Below, piece after piece: positions 10,883 to 20,512 of a DNA stretch of 64,000 nt (positions within the stretch are counted from its first letter, which is position 1; each line of letters starts with the position of its first letter). The position numbers and the translations under genes were made by a program. This stretch comes from Alviniconcha marisindica (Eukaryota; Mollusca; Gastropoda; Provannidae), in the NCBI GenBank assembly GCA_018857735.1, contig JABMCL010003048.1:120001-184000 (forward strand). The letters run 5' to 3'. The notes below the pieces were generated by a model that was given only the letters and a program-made list of their open reading frames with translations, did not search any database and was not told the DNA's origin.

Positions 10883-13556
10883 GTAGTGCCTTTGCCTTTT
10901 CTTCCATTCTTGTTGACAATACCGTCACCGTACTGTGTTGACAGGACGTGAGAAAGGCACAAGCAGACAGCAAGTGCCGCTCCGATGCCCGCTGCTCACC
11001 AAATTGCAGTGAGTTCGCTGTTGGACTTAATTCACTTATAAGAAACTTCAGTGAATTTACTCCATCAGATCCATTCACTCAAACAAAAAAATACACCTTG
11101 CATTAGGTAACATAATGTCACTATTTGGATGTTATTCAATCTAAAAACATACAAGAAATTATGTAAGCATTCGATCTGACGTTATGAATTTGATCTCGTT
11201 TTCCATTGCAAAGACAGGACAGCGAAGTGGCGGGATGGTCTGGAGCGATACGTGTAGACAGGACGAGTGGACATACCATCACGAGTTTTCACCAAGTCCT
11301 TTACCGTTTCATTTTATGTCTGCACTGCCATCACCTGATTTTCAACAAGCTCTTTATCCTTCATGTCTGCATTTTCATCACGAGTTTTTCCAGCAAGTCC
11401 TTTACCGCTTCATTGCATTGTCACCACGTGTTTTCCATCAAGACCACTACAGTTTCACATCTGCTTTGCCATTATGTTTTCCATCAAATCCTTTACAGTT
11501 TGCCATTATCTATTTTTCAGCAAGTCCTTCGCCGTTTCATGTTTTGTGTTCGCGATCGCCTCTTTTCACCAAGGCTTTGGCTGTTTTTCGTCAAATCCAT
11601 AACCGTTCACTTCTGCCTCGCCACCGTCTATTTCTCCTTGCAAGTCCTTTATCTGTTCACGTCTGCTAATTTCCAGTCACGTTTTCACTGGAATAATACG
11701 ACGCTAAGCACAATAACACACATAATATCCGACAGTGCGGTTGTGTGACTAAAGTGGCGTCTTCACGATGTGCACTCAGGACTGTCATCTGTCAAAATAA
11801 GGATCTTTCGGTGCGCCCAGTCAGGAATATATGGATTCAGGTGGTGGCTCTCGCCCAAGCTCACGACATCCTCCAACCACTGTTCTCACAGTTCAGGAGC
11901 TGTGTGAGAGTCGAGGTGGCCGTCCTGGGCTGTCCGTCCTAACGAGCCTTCTGGTTTCCGTGGACGTAAAGCTATATTGAACCATGCTTCGGCATTGGTC
12001 TCAGCTTGTCCCTAATATGTCAACTGACATCTGAGGACATTAAGCAACACTACCTACCTACCTACCAGCTCTCGCCCAGGTTTGTTTGCTTGTTGCGTCA
12101 GCTCCGGACGAGCTGGGCTTGCTTGTGCGTTAGTTACCTGTACACTTGATTCGTACTAGTGGCTGTAGCTCACTGTCTGGTTAGAGCCGCCACGCTGCTG
12201 TGATCACCAATGCAGAGGGGCAAGACTTTGATTCAGTCTCGCGAAGAGTGGTCAGTTTTCACCTGCAGTGTGATGCCGTACTGGGGCTGGCTGCCGGGGA
12301 GTTACTCCCCTCTTCCCCCTCTCCTGGGTAAATGTCATTTAGCTGCAGCCTACTTTCAAAAAGTCTCACGGCTGTTACACAAGGAAAACGTAATTCTGTC
12401 GCTCTGGTAATGGTTGACTGTAGTGGGCGTAAAACACCAGCTAACTTACTTACTAAAGTATTTCTGTCACTTGATGTTAGGCAGCAATTGCACATTAAGT
12501 CGACCATCCTTAATGAAATAGGTCGCGGCGGGTCACAAAATCGAATGCGAAATTGGACACAGTACTGACCTGATGTCAGTTAATAGCGGGTTATGAGACC
12601 GAAAGCGAGGTTGGGTTGCATTTTTTTTATTATTATTTTTCGCATTCAAACTTCGTTTTTGCTCTCGTGACCAGCCGTGACCTCGCTTATTAAGAATGAC
12701 CCCAGGTCAATAAGCAGATAGCCAATTCGTTTTTAACACAGGGAATTAAGTGAAAGCGATGATGGTGTAGGCTTTCGGGTCATTTAGAGACGAAATGCTT
12801 TGAAACATGCATTGTTTTAATGTATGCTTCACTCTCGCCGCCAAACACGTTGGTGTTAAACGAATTGGCTATCTGCTTCAGCCTGCACCATCATCGCTTT
12901 CACTTAATTCCCTGTGTTAAAAACGAATTGGCTATCTGTTTCACCCTGTACCGTCATTGCTTTCACTTAATTCCTTGTGTTAAAAACGAATTGGCTGTCT
13001 GCTTCAGCCTGTACCATCATCACCATCACCTCCTTGTGTTAAAAACAAATTGGCTATCTGCTTCAGCTTGCACCATTATCACCTTTACCTCGTGTTAAAA
13101 TTGAATTGGCTGTCTGTTTCAACCTGCACCATCATGGCCTTCACCTCCTTGTGTTAACATTGAATTGGCTGTCTGCTTCAGCCTGCACCATCATCACCTC
13201 CATGTGTTAAAAACGAATTGGCTATCTGCTTCAGCCTGCACCATCATTGCCTTCACCTCCTTGTGTTAAAAACGAATTTGCTATCTGCTTCAGCCTGCAC
13301 CATCATCGCCTTCACCTCCTACCTGGGTTCCTACCTGATGCCTGACGATGAGATCATGGCCCGGGTGCCGGCGACGAGCGTCGATTCGTGCATGTTGCAG
13401 TGCAAGGCCAAGCCGCTGCCGCTGTGCCGGGGCGTCAACACCAAAAACGACGGCACCATGTGCCATCACCTGAAATTCCTGCCCTCCGAGCGTTCGCCCG
13501 CTCGCTTCTCCGACATCAGCGACTGGACCTACCACCAGAGGCGGTGCATGAACTAG
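8618..13556 (+). CDS. Secreted protein with two PAN/Apple-like modules (three exons, complete)
   Basis: Exons: 8618-8974 (ATG start, donor GAG|GTAAGA), 10945-11008 (acceptor TTGACAG, donor TGCA|GTGAGT) and 13294-13556 (acceptor CTGCTTCAG, stop TAG). The phases close (357+64+263 nt) to give 227 aa. Residues 13-30 are hydrophobic (VVIKLLMIASAVGLSS core), a likely signal peptide. Module 1 (about 40-115) has Cys65-x3-Cys69-x5-Cys75-x11-Cys87-x7-Cys95. A Cys-rich linker (Cys130, 136, 140, 142) leads to module 2 (about 146-225) with Cys173-x3-Cys177-x7-Cys185-x11-Cys197 and Cys225. The CxxxC...C...C spacing and the FxSYLGxYL and SVDSCMLQCK segments are PAN/Apple-like. Such domains bind proteins or glycans outside the cell; ligand and role are unknown. 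Codon use is strikingly GC-rich against AT-rich introns. I do not recognise an orthologue. Confidence 0.82.
8945..9663 (+). repeat. Minisatellite built from the PAN exon 1 donor region (part 1)
   Basis: The end of exon 1 (TACGACGTGGACAAGG...GCGGAG|GTAAGAACCGCTCACTGATCG) is followed by about seven imperfect copies carrying GACGACGTGGAGATTGAAGG, then GACGGCGGAG|GTAAGAATCGCT. Many copies start with TCTCAG|GATGTTGGCATG, so units look like small exons (see findings). A family C SINE fragment (9107-9200) is embedded. Confidence 0.85.
9107..9200 (+). mobile_element. SINE-like fragment (family C)
   Basis: GGGGCTGTGTGAAAGTCGAG, GTGGCCGTCCTGGGCTCCCA, then CCCTAATAAGCC and GGTTTCTGTGGACGTTAG. It has the same module order as 11890-11985 and 48606-48700. 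Confidence 0.65.
9664..9851 (+). mobile_element. LINE 3'-tail fragment inserted in the exon 1 repeat array
   Basis: A unique AT-rich stretch ends in GATGAGATAATAAAGTAATC and TTGAATCTTG, a typical non-LTR 3' terminus. It separates the two halves of the exon 1-derived array, so it inserted after the array had grown. Confidence 0.5.
9852..10600 (+). repeat. Minisatellite built from the PAN exon 1 donor region (part 2)
   Basis: Further copies of the array end in GTGGAAGTAAGAGTCG, GATGGAGTTAAGAATCGC, GACGGAGGTAAAAGTC, GACGGAGGTAAGACAT and GATGGAGGCAAGTCGCTC. The copy near 10470 still reads CCTACGACGTAGAGGAGAAG before GACGGAG|GTAAG, a clear relative of the true exon end at 8945-8974. Confidence 0.8.
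10690..10881 (+). repeat. (TC)n, LINE-type tail and (TTA)n
   Basis: A TC run at about 10702-10730 is followed by a retroelement-like tail (TACAGCGCTTTCAGC...GGCATTAGAAATGTATC) ending in a TTA/ATT run at 10828-10881. LINE tails of this type often end in (ATT)n. Confidence 0.6.
11270..11690 (+). repeat. ~58-bp minisatellite in PAN intron 2
   Basis: About seven degenerate copies of a unit containing CATCACGAGTTTTC, CAAGTCCTTTACCGTTTCA and TTTGTCTGC-like segments. Low-quality frames run through it. No exon source was recognised for this array. Confidence 0.7.
11890..11985 (+). mobile_element. SINE-like fragment (family C)
   Basis: CAGGAGCTGTGTGAGAGTCG, GTGGCCGTCCTGGGCTGTCC, CCTAACGAGCC, GGTTTCCGTGGACGTAAAGC. 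This is a close relative of the copy at 9107-9200. Confidence 0.65.
12161..12455 (+). mobile_element. tRNA-derived SINE (family D)
   Basis: The head GGCTGTAGCTCACTGTCTGG then TTAGAGCC looks like a tRNA A-box, followed about 50 bp later by a weak B-box (CTTTGATTCAGTC). The tail GTAGTGGGCGTAAAACACCA ends in TTACTTACTAAAG. Tail relatives (GTTTTACGCCCAGTCAACCA type, either strand) lie at 24003-24060, 42432-42490 and 57140-57205. The head is too divergent to be a functional tRNA. Confidence 0.65.
12820..13293 (+). repeat. ~60-bp minisatellite carrying the PAN exon 3 splice acceptor
   Basis: About nine units of TTGTGTTAAAAACGAATTGG, CTATCTGCTTCAG and CCTGCACCATCATCGCCTTC lie directly upstream of exon 3. 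The true acceptor is the last occurrence of CTGCTTCAG|CCTGCACC (exon starts 13294). Each unit therefore repeats the polypyrimidine/AG region plus about 28 bp of exon 3. Confidence 0.88.
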
Positions 13557-13671
13557 TCAGTCAGAAAATGACGTCACTCGGTGCTGGTTCCGCAAGAAGA
13601 GCCACCGCCTGCAGCCTCAGAAACTCAGAGATCAGCTCAGGACGATCGGTACCACCGGGACGATGCGGGAT

Positions 13672-13699
<28 letters not shown>
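13672..13699. repeat. G28 homopolymer
   Basis: An uninterrupted run of 28 G lies 116 bp after the PAN gene stop codon, probably within its 3' UTR. Confidence 0.95.
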
Positions 13700-13702
<3 letters not shown>

Positions 13703-13822
13703 GGGACTGCCGCATTGTAGGTCTTGGAACTCCCAGGCGGGCCCGGCTACCGCCAGACCTCGTGCTTGCGGTCATGCAGTCAGTCAGAACTCCAAAACCC
13801 GGACTGACGTTTACCATGGGGC

Positions 13823-14170
13823 AGCTAGTGCTTGTAGTCGGCTATAGGTGACACGTAGGCAACTTGCGTTGCCATAAGAGTTTGTGCTTGTAGTCAGCTA
13901 AAACTCGCGAGTACTTGATTGCAGCTGTGCTTGTTGTCGGCCGGCTGAATTTCACATGTGCCGGACCACCCCCCAAAAAGTTGTGTTTGTGGTGGATTGA
14001 AAGTTCCAGGTACCTGTATTGCCACAAAAAAACTGTGCTTGTAGTCCGCTAAAACCACCAGGCAGCCTACCTGTAATGCCACAAATACTTCCAGGCACCT
14101 GTAATGCCACAAAGGGGTGTGCTTGTAGTCGTCGGCTAAAACTCGCAGGTACCTGTAATGCCACAAAAGG
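13823..14170 (+). repeat. ~50-bp minisatellite downstream of the PAN gene
   Basis: About six degenerate copies contain TGCTTGTAGTCGGCTAAAAC, TCGCAGGTACCTG and TAATGCCACAAA. They lie within or just past the 3' UTR. Confidence 0.7.
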
Positions 14171-14342
14171 TAGTGATTATGAAGTTATTCTGAACTAAAA
14201 CTTCCCAGGTACCAGGTTAATTCTCGACAGTTCTGAACTATATTAGAGACGATGCTTTCCAACGATTCAAAGCTATTTACGTGTAACAAAAATACAAAGA
14301 AACAAATGTAGATGCGTATCATGTCTAGACTGCGATACTTTA

Positions 14343-14348
14343 AATAAA
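14343..14348 (+). terminator. Possible polyadenylation signal of the PAN gene
   Basis: An AATAAA hexamer lies about 790 bp after the stop codon. It is the first on this strand that I noticed. No downstream element was confirmed. Confidence 0.25.
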
Positions 14349-14409
14349 CTCGTGTGAAAGAAGTCAGAATGGTATATGTACAGTGTATGTGTGGAGCTGG
14401 GTAGTTGGA

Positions 14410-14700
14410 AAGAACGTTTTTAAAACAATGCTGTATTTCTGCTTCCAAAAAAAGTTGCATTAAGACTACAAGTGACCATGTGCAATCTCTTCTTCAAACT
14501 CTTCGTTGGCTGCCGGTCCAGGTCAGAGCAGACAACAGTCAACTGTCTGTCACAACTGCTCTGATTCATCTCTCTGACTTCGCTGTGTACACCCCTTTCA
14601 GGCAGCTTCGTTCCTCTGCAGACACGCACACACACACACACACATCCCTCCCCCCCTCTCTCTCCCCGTTACATTTTTTCTGTGTGCTCAAGTATGAGTG

Positions 14701-14774
<74 letters not shown>

Positions 14775-14930
14775 CTCGCGTGCGTGCGTGTGTATGTGTG
14801 TGTGTGAGAAATACAGTATGTTCATCATTTTTGAGTTTTATGCATCCATTTTGTTGGTCTTGTAAAGAGCGGTGTGCTCACCGTTGTCGGAAAGAAACGG
14901 CGCTTTGGAAATGATTGTTATTATTATTAA
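14410..14930 (+). mobile_element. Non-LTR retrotransposon 3' remnant (ORF2 C-terminus)
   Basis: 14479-14624 translates to a stretch with QSLLQTLRWLPVQ, then DFAVYTPFRQLRSSAD, the pattern at the C-terminal end of many LINE reverse-transcriptase ORFs (LxxLxWLPV...YTPSRxLRSS). The frame is decayed and interrupted by CA and TG microsatellites. The element ends near CGGCGCTTTGGAAATGATTG followed by (TTA)n. It is 5'-truncated and inactive. Confidence 0.6.
14698..14768. repeat. (TG)n microsatellite
   Basis: A TG run lies inside the LINE remnant and is followed by CG-rich alternation. Confidence 0.95.
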
Positions 14931-15129
14931 CTACATTTGTCGCAAAAACAAGTCGTCTGCTTCAGTGATCGTGTGCAAGACTGCGCGTGACCCACTCAAA
15001 TCCGAGATTTCCTGCAGGCTAACACCAACCCCCTGTGACGGCCATACTGTTGTTGTCTCATTTATCGTCAGATTATGTCCGCTGTCCCTAGCCTCGGTGC
15101 TCCTTGTTACACACTTAGAAACTGTGCAG

Positions 15130-16260
15130 CTTGTCCACATACTGCCATCCTCATTGTATCTACTGCCACCCACAGTCTCCTGCAATCTGAACTGTCTTCT
15201 ATCATCCACAGTCTGTTGCAATCGATACTGTCTCCTGCCATACCTGATGCAGTCCATGCTATCTCCTGTCATACAGTCTCTACTGCGATTTACACTGGCT
15301 CATGCTGCCAGCAGTCCCATGCAGTACAGTCCACATTGTTTCCTGCCATCTAAACAATATATGTACACATCTATATTGCCACCCAGTCTCCTGTCATCCA
15401 TACAGTCTCCATTGCTATTCACAGTCTGTTGTCACACACAATCTCTGGTGCCACCTACAATCACTGTTGCCACCCACAGACTGTTACTACTAGTCTCAGT
15501 TGCACAGTCTCAGTTGCTACCCATGCCCACAGTCACTGTTGCCGCCAACAGTCTCAGTTGGTACCGCCAGCAGAATCTGCTGCCATCTTCCCTGTCTCCT
15601 GTCATCTGAAGAGTGCACACACACTGTATTTGTTGGCATCAGCACTGTACTGCCATTCATTGTCAGTCTCTGGTCATCCACTGTCTCCACTGCACCCACG
15701 CTGTCTTCTGCCATCCATTCCAACAGTCCACCCGTTTCTTGTCATCTGCATTCTCTACTGCCATCCACACTGTCTGCTGCCATCCACTCTCTCTACTCAC
15801 ACTGTCTCTACTGCCATCCACACTGTCTGCTGCCATCCACTCTCTCTACTCACACTGTCTCTACTGCCATCCACACTGTCTGCTGCCATCCACTCTCTCT
15901 ACTCACACTGTCTCTACTGCCATCCACACTGTCTGCTGCCATCCACTCTCTCTACTCACACTGTCTCTACTGCCATCCACACTGTCTGCTGCCATCCACT
16001 CTCTCTACTCACACTGTCTCTACTGCCATCCACAATGTCTGCTGCCATCCACTCTCTCTACTCACACTGTCTCTACTGCCATCCACACTGTATCACCATC
16101 TGCTGTTTCACGTCACCCACAGCTGCTATCCAAACTATCTCTACTGCCATCCACGCTGTCTCTACTGCCAGTCACATTATCTCTAATGACACCTGTCTAC
16201 TGCCATCCATATTTTCTCTTGCCATCCACACTGTCTACTTCCATTCACAGTCATGTCAGT
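15130..16260 (+). repeat. Minisatellite; homogeneous 53-bp core at 15755-16091
   Basis: The outer parts are degenerate repeats around CTGCCATCCACAGTCTC. The core has six near-identical 53-bp units plus a partial one, starting CTACTGCCATCCACACTGTC, at 15755, 15808, 15861, 15914, 15967, 16020 and 16073. Because 53 is not divisible by 3, the three frames interchange between copies. The long frames across the array are artefacts. Confidence 0.92.
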
Positions 16261-16589
16261 GTCACAAATCATACCATACGATTGAATGTACAATTTCGTA
16301 CTGAGTTTTAATATACAAAGTTCTCTCTCTTCCTTCATAGTTAAAACAGTGTCATGTACACTTCCAGCAAATGAATCACACAAGACAGAACACACACTTT
16401 CTGTACATTCACATCAATACATGTACAGTTGTGATACATTTGCTCTAGCCATAGCATTTGGGACACACAGTTAAACATGTGCTCAGGCCAAGACACACTA
16501 GCTGTCTTCACCATACATCTGATGATGTCATGGGGTTGAAGTGCAGGTTGAAGGGCACTGACTGCCACATGCCAGTCACTCTGCTATAC

Positions 16590-17247
16590 ACCAGGGCCCC
16601 TATGCATGAGCAAATAGCCCCCCAATCACCCCCCTAAACAGTGATGAGGAGGAAAAAATAAGCATGCGTGAAGTGCAAATAGGGCTATCTGGCCGGCCTA
16701 ATCATGTTTAAAGTAATACTAATAGACACATCTTTGTACGTTTAAGCAGCCATATAAAGATGGCACCTATGATGCTACTGTTACCGACAAAGGTTCCTAG
16801 TACTACTGAGGAGAAAATGAACACTTGTACGGATCAACACTGTTCCATGTACCATCAAAAATCACAAACTATTCAAGAAAATTTGGATTCATGCATCAAG
16901 ACATATCACAACACAAACAGTGAAGAGAGATAAAAAATAAAAATAAATTAAATCTTGAATGGGCAGGGGTCAATGGCATCTGCTACAAAAATGTTTTGAA
17001 CTTTGAACTCAGTGAACTGTTGTCATGCTGTGTCCAGTCAGTTTTGAGTTTTTGACATATGCATTGCATTGTTGGTAAAACAAGGGTCTTCCCCGATCTA
17101 AAAATAAACAAGCCAGAGCTATTTCTGTGGCTGTTCACGACTTTACATGTGGAAGGAGAGATGGACTTGTGGACTCTTTTTGCAAATAGGGAGTAGGGAC
17201 TATCTGCCTTTAACTTTATTTGCTCATCATGCATACAGGCCCGGGTC
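16590..17247. mobile_element. MITE-like element with ~28-bp inverted ends
   Basis: The left end CAGGGCCCCTATGCATGA then GCAAATAG and the right end (reverse complement GGGCCTGTATGCATGATGAG then CAAATA) match with few differences. About 660 bp with no coding capacity. The CAGGG start is hAT-like, but I could not identify a clean target duplication. Confidence 0.45.
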
Positions 17248-17277
17248 CACTTGCTTCATCTCAAACCCATTATCATA

Positions 17278-17297
17278 CCCCCCCCCCCCCCCCCCCC
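17278..17297. repeat. C20 homopolymer
   Basis: An uninterrupted run of 20 C, just past the MITE-like element. Confidence 0.95.
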
Positions 17298-17859
17298 AAT
17301 AAAGCACAACAAAACTTTGCAATGAAGAAACTTGCTATCACAAGGTGGTGTTCAATAAACCACATGATCCATAATTAGAAGAATTTTTTTTATAGGGAAT
17401 AAATTTTCACCTAGGCAAAAAGTGTAGGAATAATCTACTCAACCCTCTTCATCAAAACCTGTGCCAACAGAGATGAGTGAATACTGATGTATGATGCACT
17501 CTGCAGGTGACAGCATGCATACTGCGTGGACTGAAGGAGAACATGCAATTCTTTTCCCAGCGTGGGACCCCTGCCACACCATGTGTCTGGATGTAAAATT
17601 GTATCATTACTCTCAGTACAGGCAAGATGGCTAGTGTATCCTGGCCTAAAGGCAGTAAGACCACATCTGGGTCCAAAGGATGTTGGTCAGCTAAGGTAGT
17701 TGGACTTGTTCAGTGGGCAGACAAGCATACCCTCCCTCTCTCTCAAATACACACACAAACAATACACAGAGATGTGCATGCCCTTAAAGTGCATGCACAT
17801 ACACATACCCACATATAAAATTTAATAATCTACACACATGCACACACACTGCAATAAAA

Positions 17860-17990
17860 CATGATACTCTGACTCATGATCATGCACCACCACACCAAGT
17901 CTGGTTACGAAAGGTTAAGCGGTTCAGAAGACATCTTCTGGACAAAGCCCAGACAGACAGACATGGTGATTTCAGTCATAGTTTCACACA
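17860..17990 (+). repeat. Dispersed repeat fragment (family F)
   Basis: CATGATCATGCACCACCACA, GGTTACGAAAGGTTAAGCGG, TTCAGAAGACATCTTCTGGA and CAGACAGACAGACATGG. The same order is seen at 24540-24950 and 51530-51640. Confidence 0.6.
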
Positions 17991-17999
17991 AATGAAAAG

Positions 18000-19039
18000 T
18001 AATGCACTATGCAGATCATGTCCAATGTACCCTCCCAGAAGTGCTCACACCACATTTCAGAGGAAAATCACATACATAAATCTGAATGATTTTACCCCGT
18101 CTGCAAAAGGACAGCAGCTGGCTGACCTGACTCTGGTACTAAGCAGTGGCAGATGCAGTAGAATCATCCCATTGGACACCTTGCCTACAAGGGTCAGTCA
18201 TGGTGATTTTGTATGGGGATTTAGGCTGTGGTCATGTTGGACAGGTGGTCAACACAGACAAGTATTTGCCAGGTCAGGTCTGTATAGAAACTCCCACTGT
18301 CTCACATTCACAGACAGGCCTCCTTAAAACCGGTGCATCTCTCCAGCAGAGTATCAAGAGGCCACACTGCTTGTGTGGCTGGTTAAGTTATGGAAGAAAA
18401 GTCTGATCACTGGAGGCATGACGGATGCCAGATGTACTGTGTCATACGAGACGCTATGGCATGTTCTGCCACACTATAGGCATGGGTATTTAATCTGCTG
18501 TAAGCTGCATGCTTTTTTGTCTTCATTAAAAAAAAAAAAGTGCTTTAAAAAATAAAACATTAAAAATAAATGATGATGAAAATGTACCAGAATTATACAG
18601 TATTGAAAACGTTCCAGCGACATAACAGTCTTGAACAGTTATGGGTTTATACAAGATGCACATCTATTGAACATTGGTCAGTTGGCAGATATGGTCATAT
18701 ACCTTGGGGTGAGATCATCTTGTGTCCATACTGGATTGGGTTGATGTTGGTGAGAGCCAGAATCAGAACATACCTGTGGTAACATCAGTCTTGCCCTTCA
18801 TCTAAGTGTAACATCAGCCAACTGAGACAAGCATGCCATCCACACACGCTGCTGACTCTTCCCTTTTTTTCTTTCTTTTTTCTTACCTTTCTGTTCAAGG
18901 CACATCCTGCCTGCCTTCTCCTGACTCTGCAGAAAGATGAAGAAACTGTTTACGTCACTGCAGCTCTCATCACTTTTACAGAGGTTAACCTCTGCACAAG
19001 GCCACTGCAGGTGGAGATGTTGTTGACACCACCTACAGC
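18000..19039. other. Non-coding stretch 3' of NAE1
   Basis: I see no gene. The lower part probably includes NAE1 3' UTR. No canonical minus-strand AATAAA was found close to the stop; a weak ATTAAA lies near 18487-18492. Confidence 0.3.
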
Positions 19040-19290
19040 TCTCACAACTAGATTCTATGTTGTTATTGATGTGGGTATTCCTGACGCAACGTGTATCTCT
19101 CACAATTGCACACTGGTTCAAGTCTACATAAAGCCGTTGTTGATGATTAGGTGTTGATGGGGGTGTTCTCTCTCACAACTGTACACTGGTTGAAGTCTGC
19201 ATAAAATCATTGTCCTGTGTCTCTCTCACAACTGTACAGTGGTTGAAGTCTGCATAAAGCCATTATAGATGTAGGTGTTGTTGATGGGCA
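19040..19290 (-). repeat. Tandem copies of the NAE1 terminal coding segment and stop
   Basis: The end of the last exon (reverse strand GCAGACTTCAACCACTGTAC then AGTTGTGA) is repeated in the 3' flank at about 19168-19220 and 19095-19167. A more decayed trace lies at 19040-19094. All copies keep the CTCTCACAA...GTACA...GGTTGAAG core on the plus strand. Confidence 0.82.
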
Positions 19291-20472
19291 CAAACTGAGC
19301 CGTCAGGATCTTTATCACTTCCTGGGCTGCCACCCCACCCATGAAAGATGCAATGGAATGAAGTTCTGATGCTCCATAGCGACACCTGGTGGACAGAAAA
19401 ACAAATCAATTAATATGTGCAGATCAGTCACCATGCAACAGAAAGCAGTTTCAAACATGCTGAGGTAAACAAATGCAAGAAACCAGTGTAACTATGTCAA
19501 GTGCAAGCGGAGCTTTCTCATTTTTCATTTAAACAATTGTTTTAAAGTTGTATAAGCACATCAACATTTCTTGTGATGAAAGGAGCACCACTTTCATCTT
19601 TGGGACGCTATCCAATTCCAGAACTTTATTGAAATATGACTCAATGTTTTCCATTTGCAAAGCTGTTTGTTGCTAGCAAATAACTAAAACAAAAGGATTT
19701 AAAAAAAATGTAATGCCCTTCAAAGGGCAATGCACATGGCCTCAGAGTGGTGTTCCCTGTCCAAACTATGACTGGTACACACACTAGGATTCACACTGGC
19801 AAAGAGGGACAAGTTGAGAGCTATAGAAACTGGACTGAATGTCAAACAAAAACTTACATCTCATGTACGTAGTCATCTTTAACAGTACCAGACAACCCCC
19901 AGTCATGTAGCAGTTTGGTCAGGCACACCTGACAATGAAACCAAACAGGAATATAGCCACACATGTCAGTTGAACATCACCTAAAGTGTTAATACAAAAA
20001 CGGTAATAAATGTTATTACCATCACCAGCCAAACCCTTCAGCACACACACACACAATCCTAACATACACACATCTACTCTGCTCTCTCAGCACACACACA
20101 TCCACTCTCTTTTATGCACACACATCTGCTCTCTCAGTCACACACACACTGACACTCTCTCTTTTATGCACACACATCTGTTCTCTGAGTCACACACACA
20201 CAACCACTCTCTCTTTTATGCACACACATCTGCTCTCTCAGTCACACACACACACACACATCCACTCTCTCTTTTATGCACACACATCTGCTCTCTCAGT
20301 CACACACACACAACCACTCTCTCTTTTATGCACACACATCTGCTCTCTCAGTCACACACACACAACCACTCTCTCTTTTATGAACACACATCTGCTCTCT
20401 CAGTCACACACACACATCCACTCTCTCTCTCACAGACACGCACAATCTCTCTCTCTCTCACACATACATTCA

Positions 20473-20512
<40 letters not shown>

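Noticed and set aside
13388..13720. Alternative frame across PAN exon 3 and the G28 run
   Set aside because: Overlaps the well-supported Cys-rich frame and runs into poly-Gly from the homopolymer.
15429..16304. Long Ser/His/Cys-rich open frames of 200-290 codons
   Set aside because: They are the 53-bp array and its degenerate flanks. All three frames carry the same peptide in rotation because the unit is not a multiple of three.
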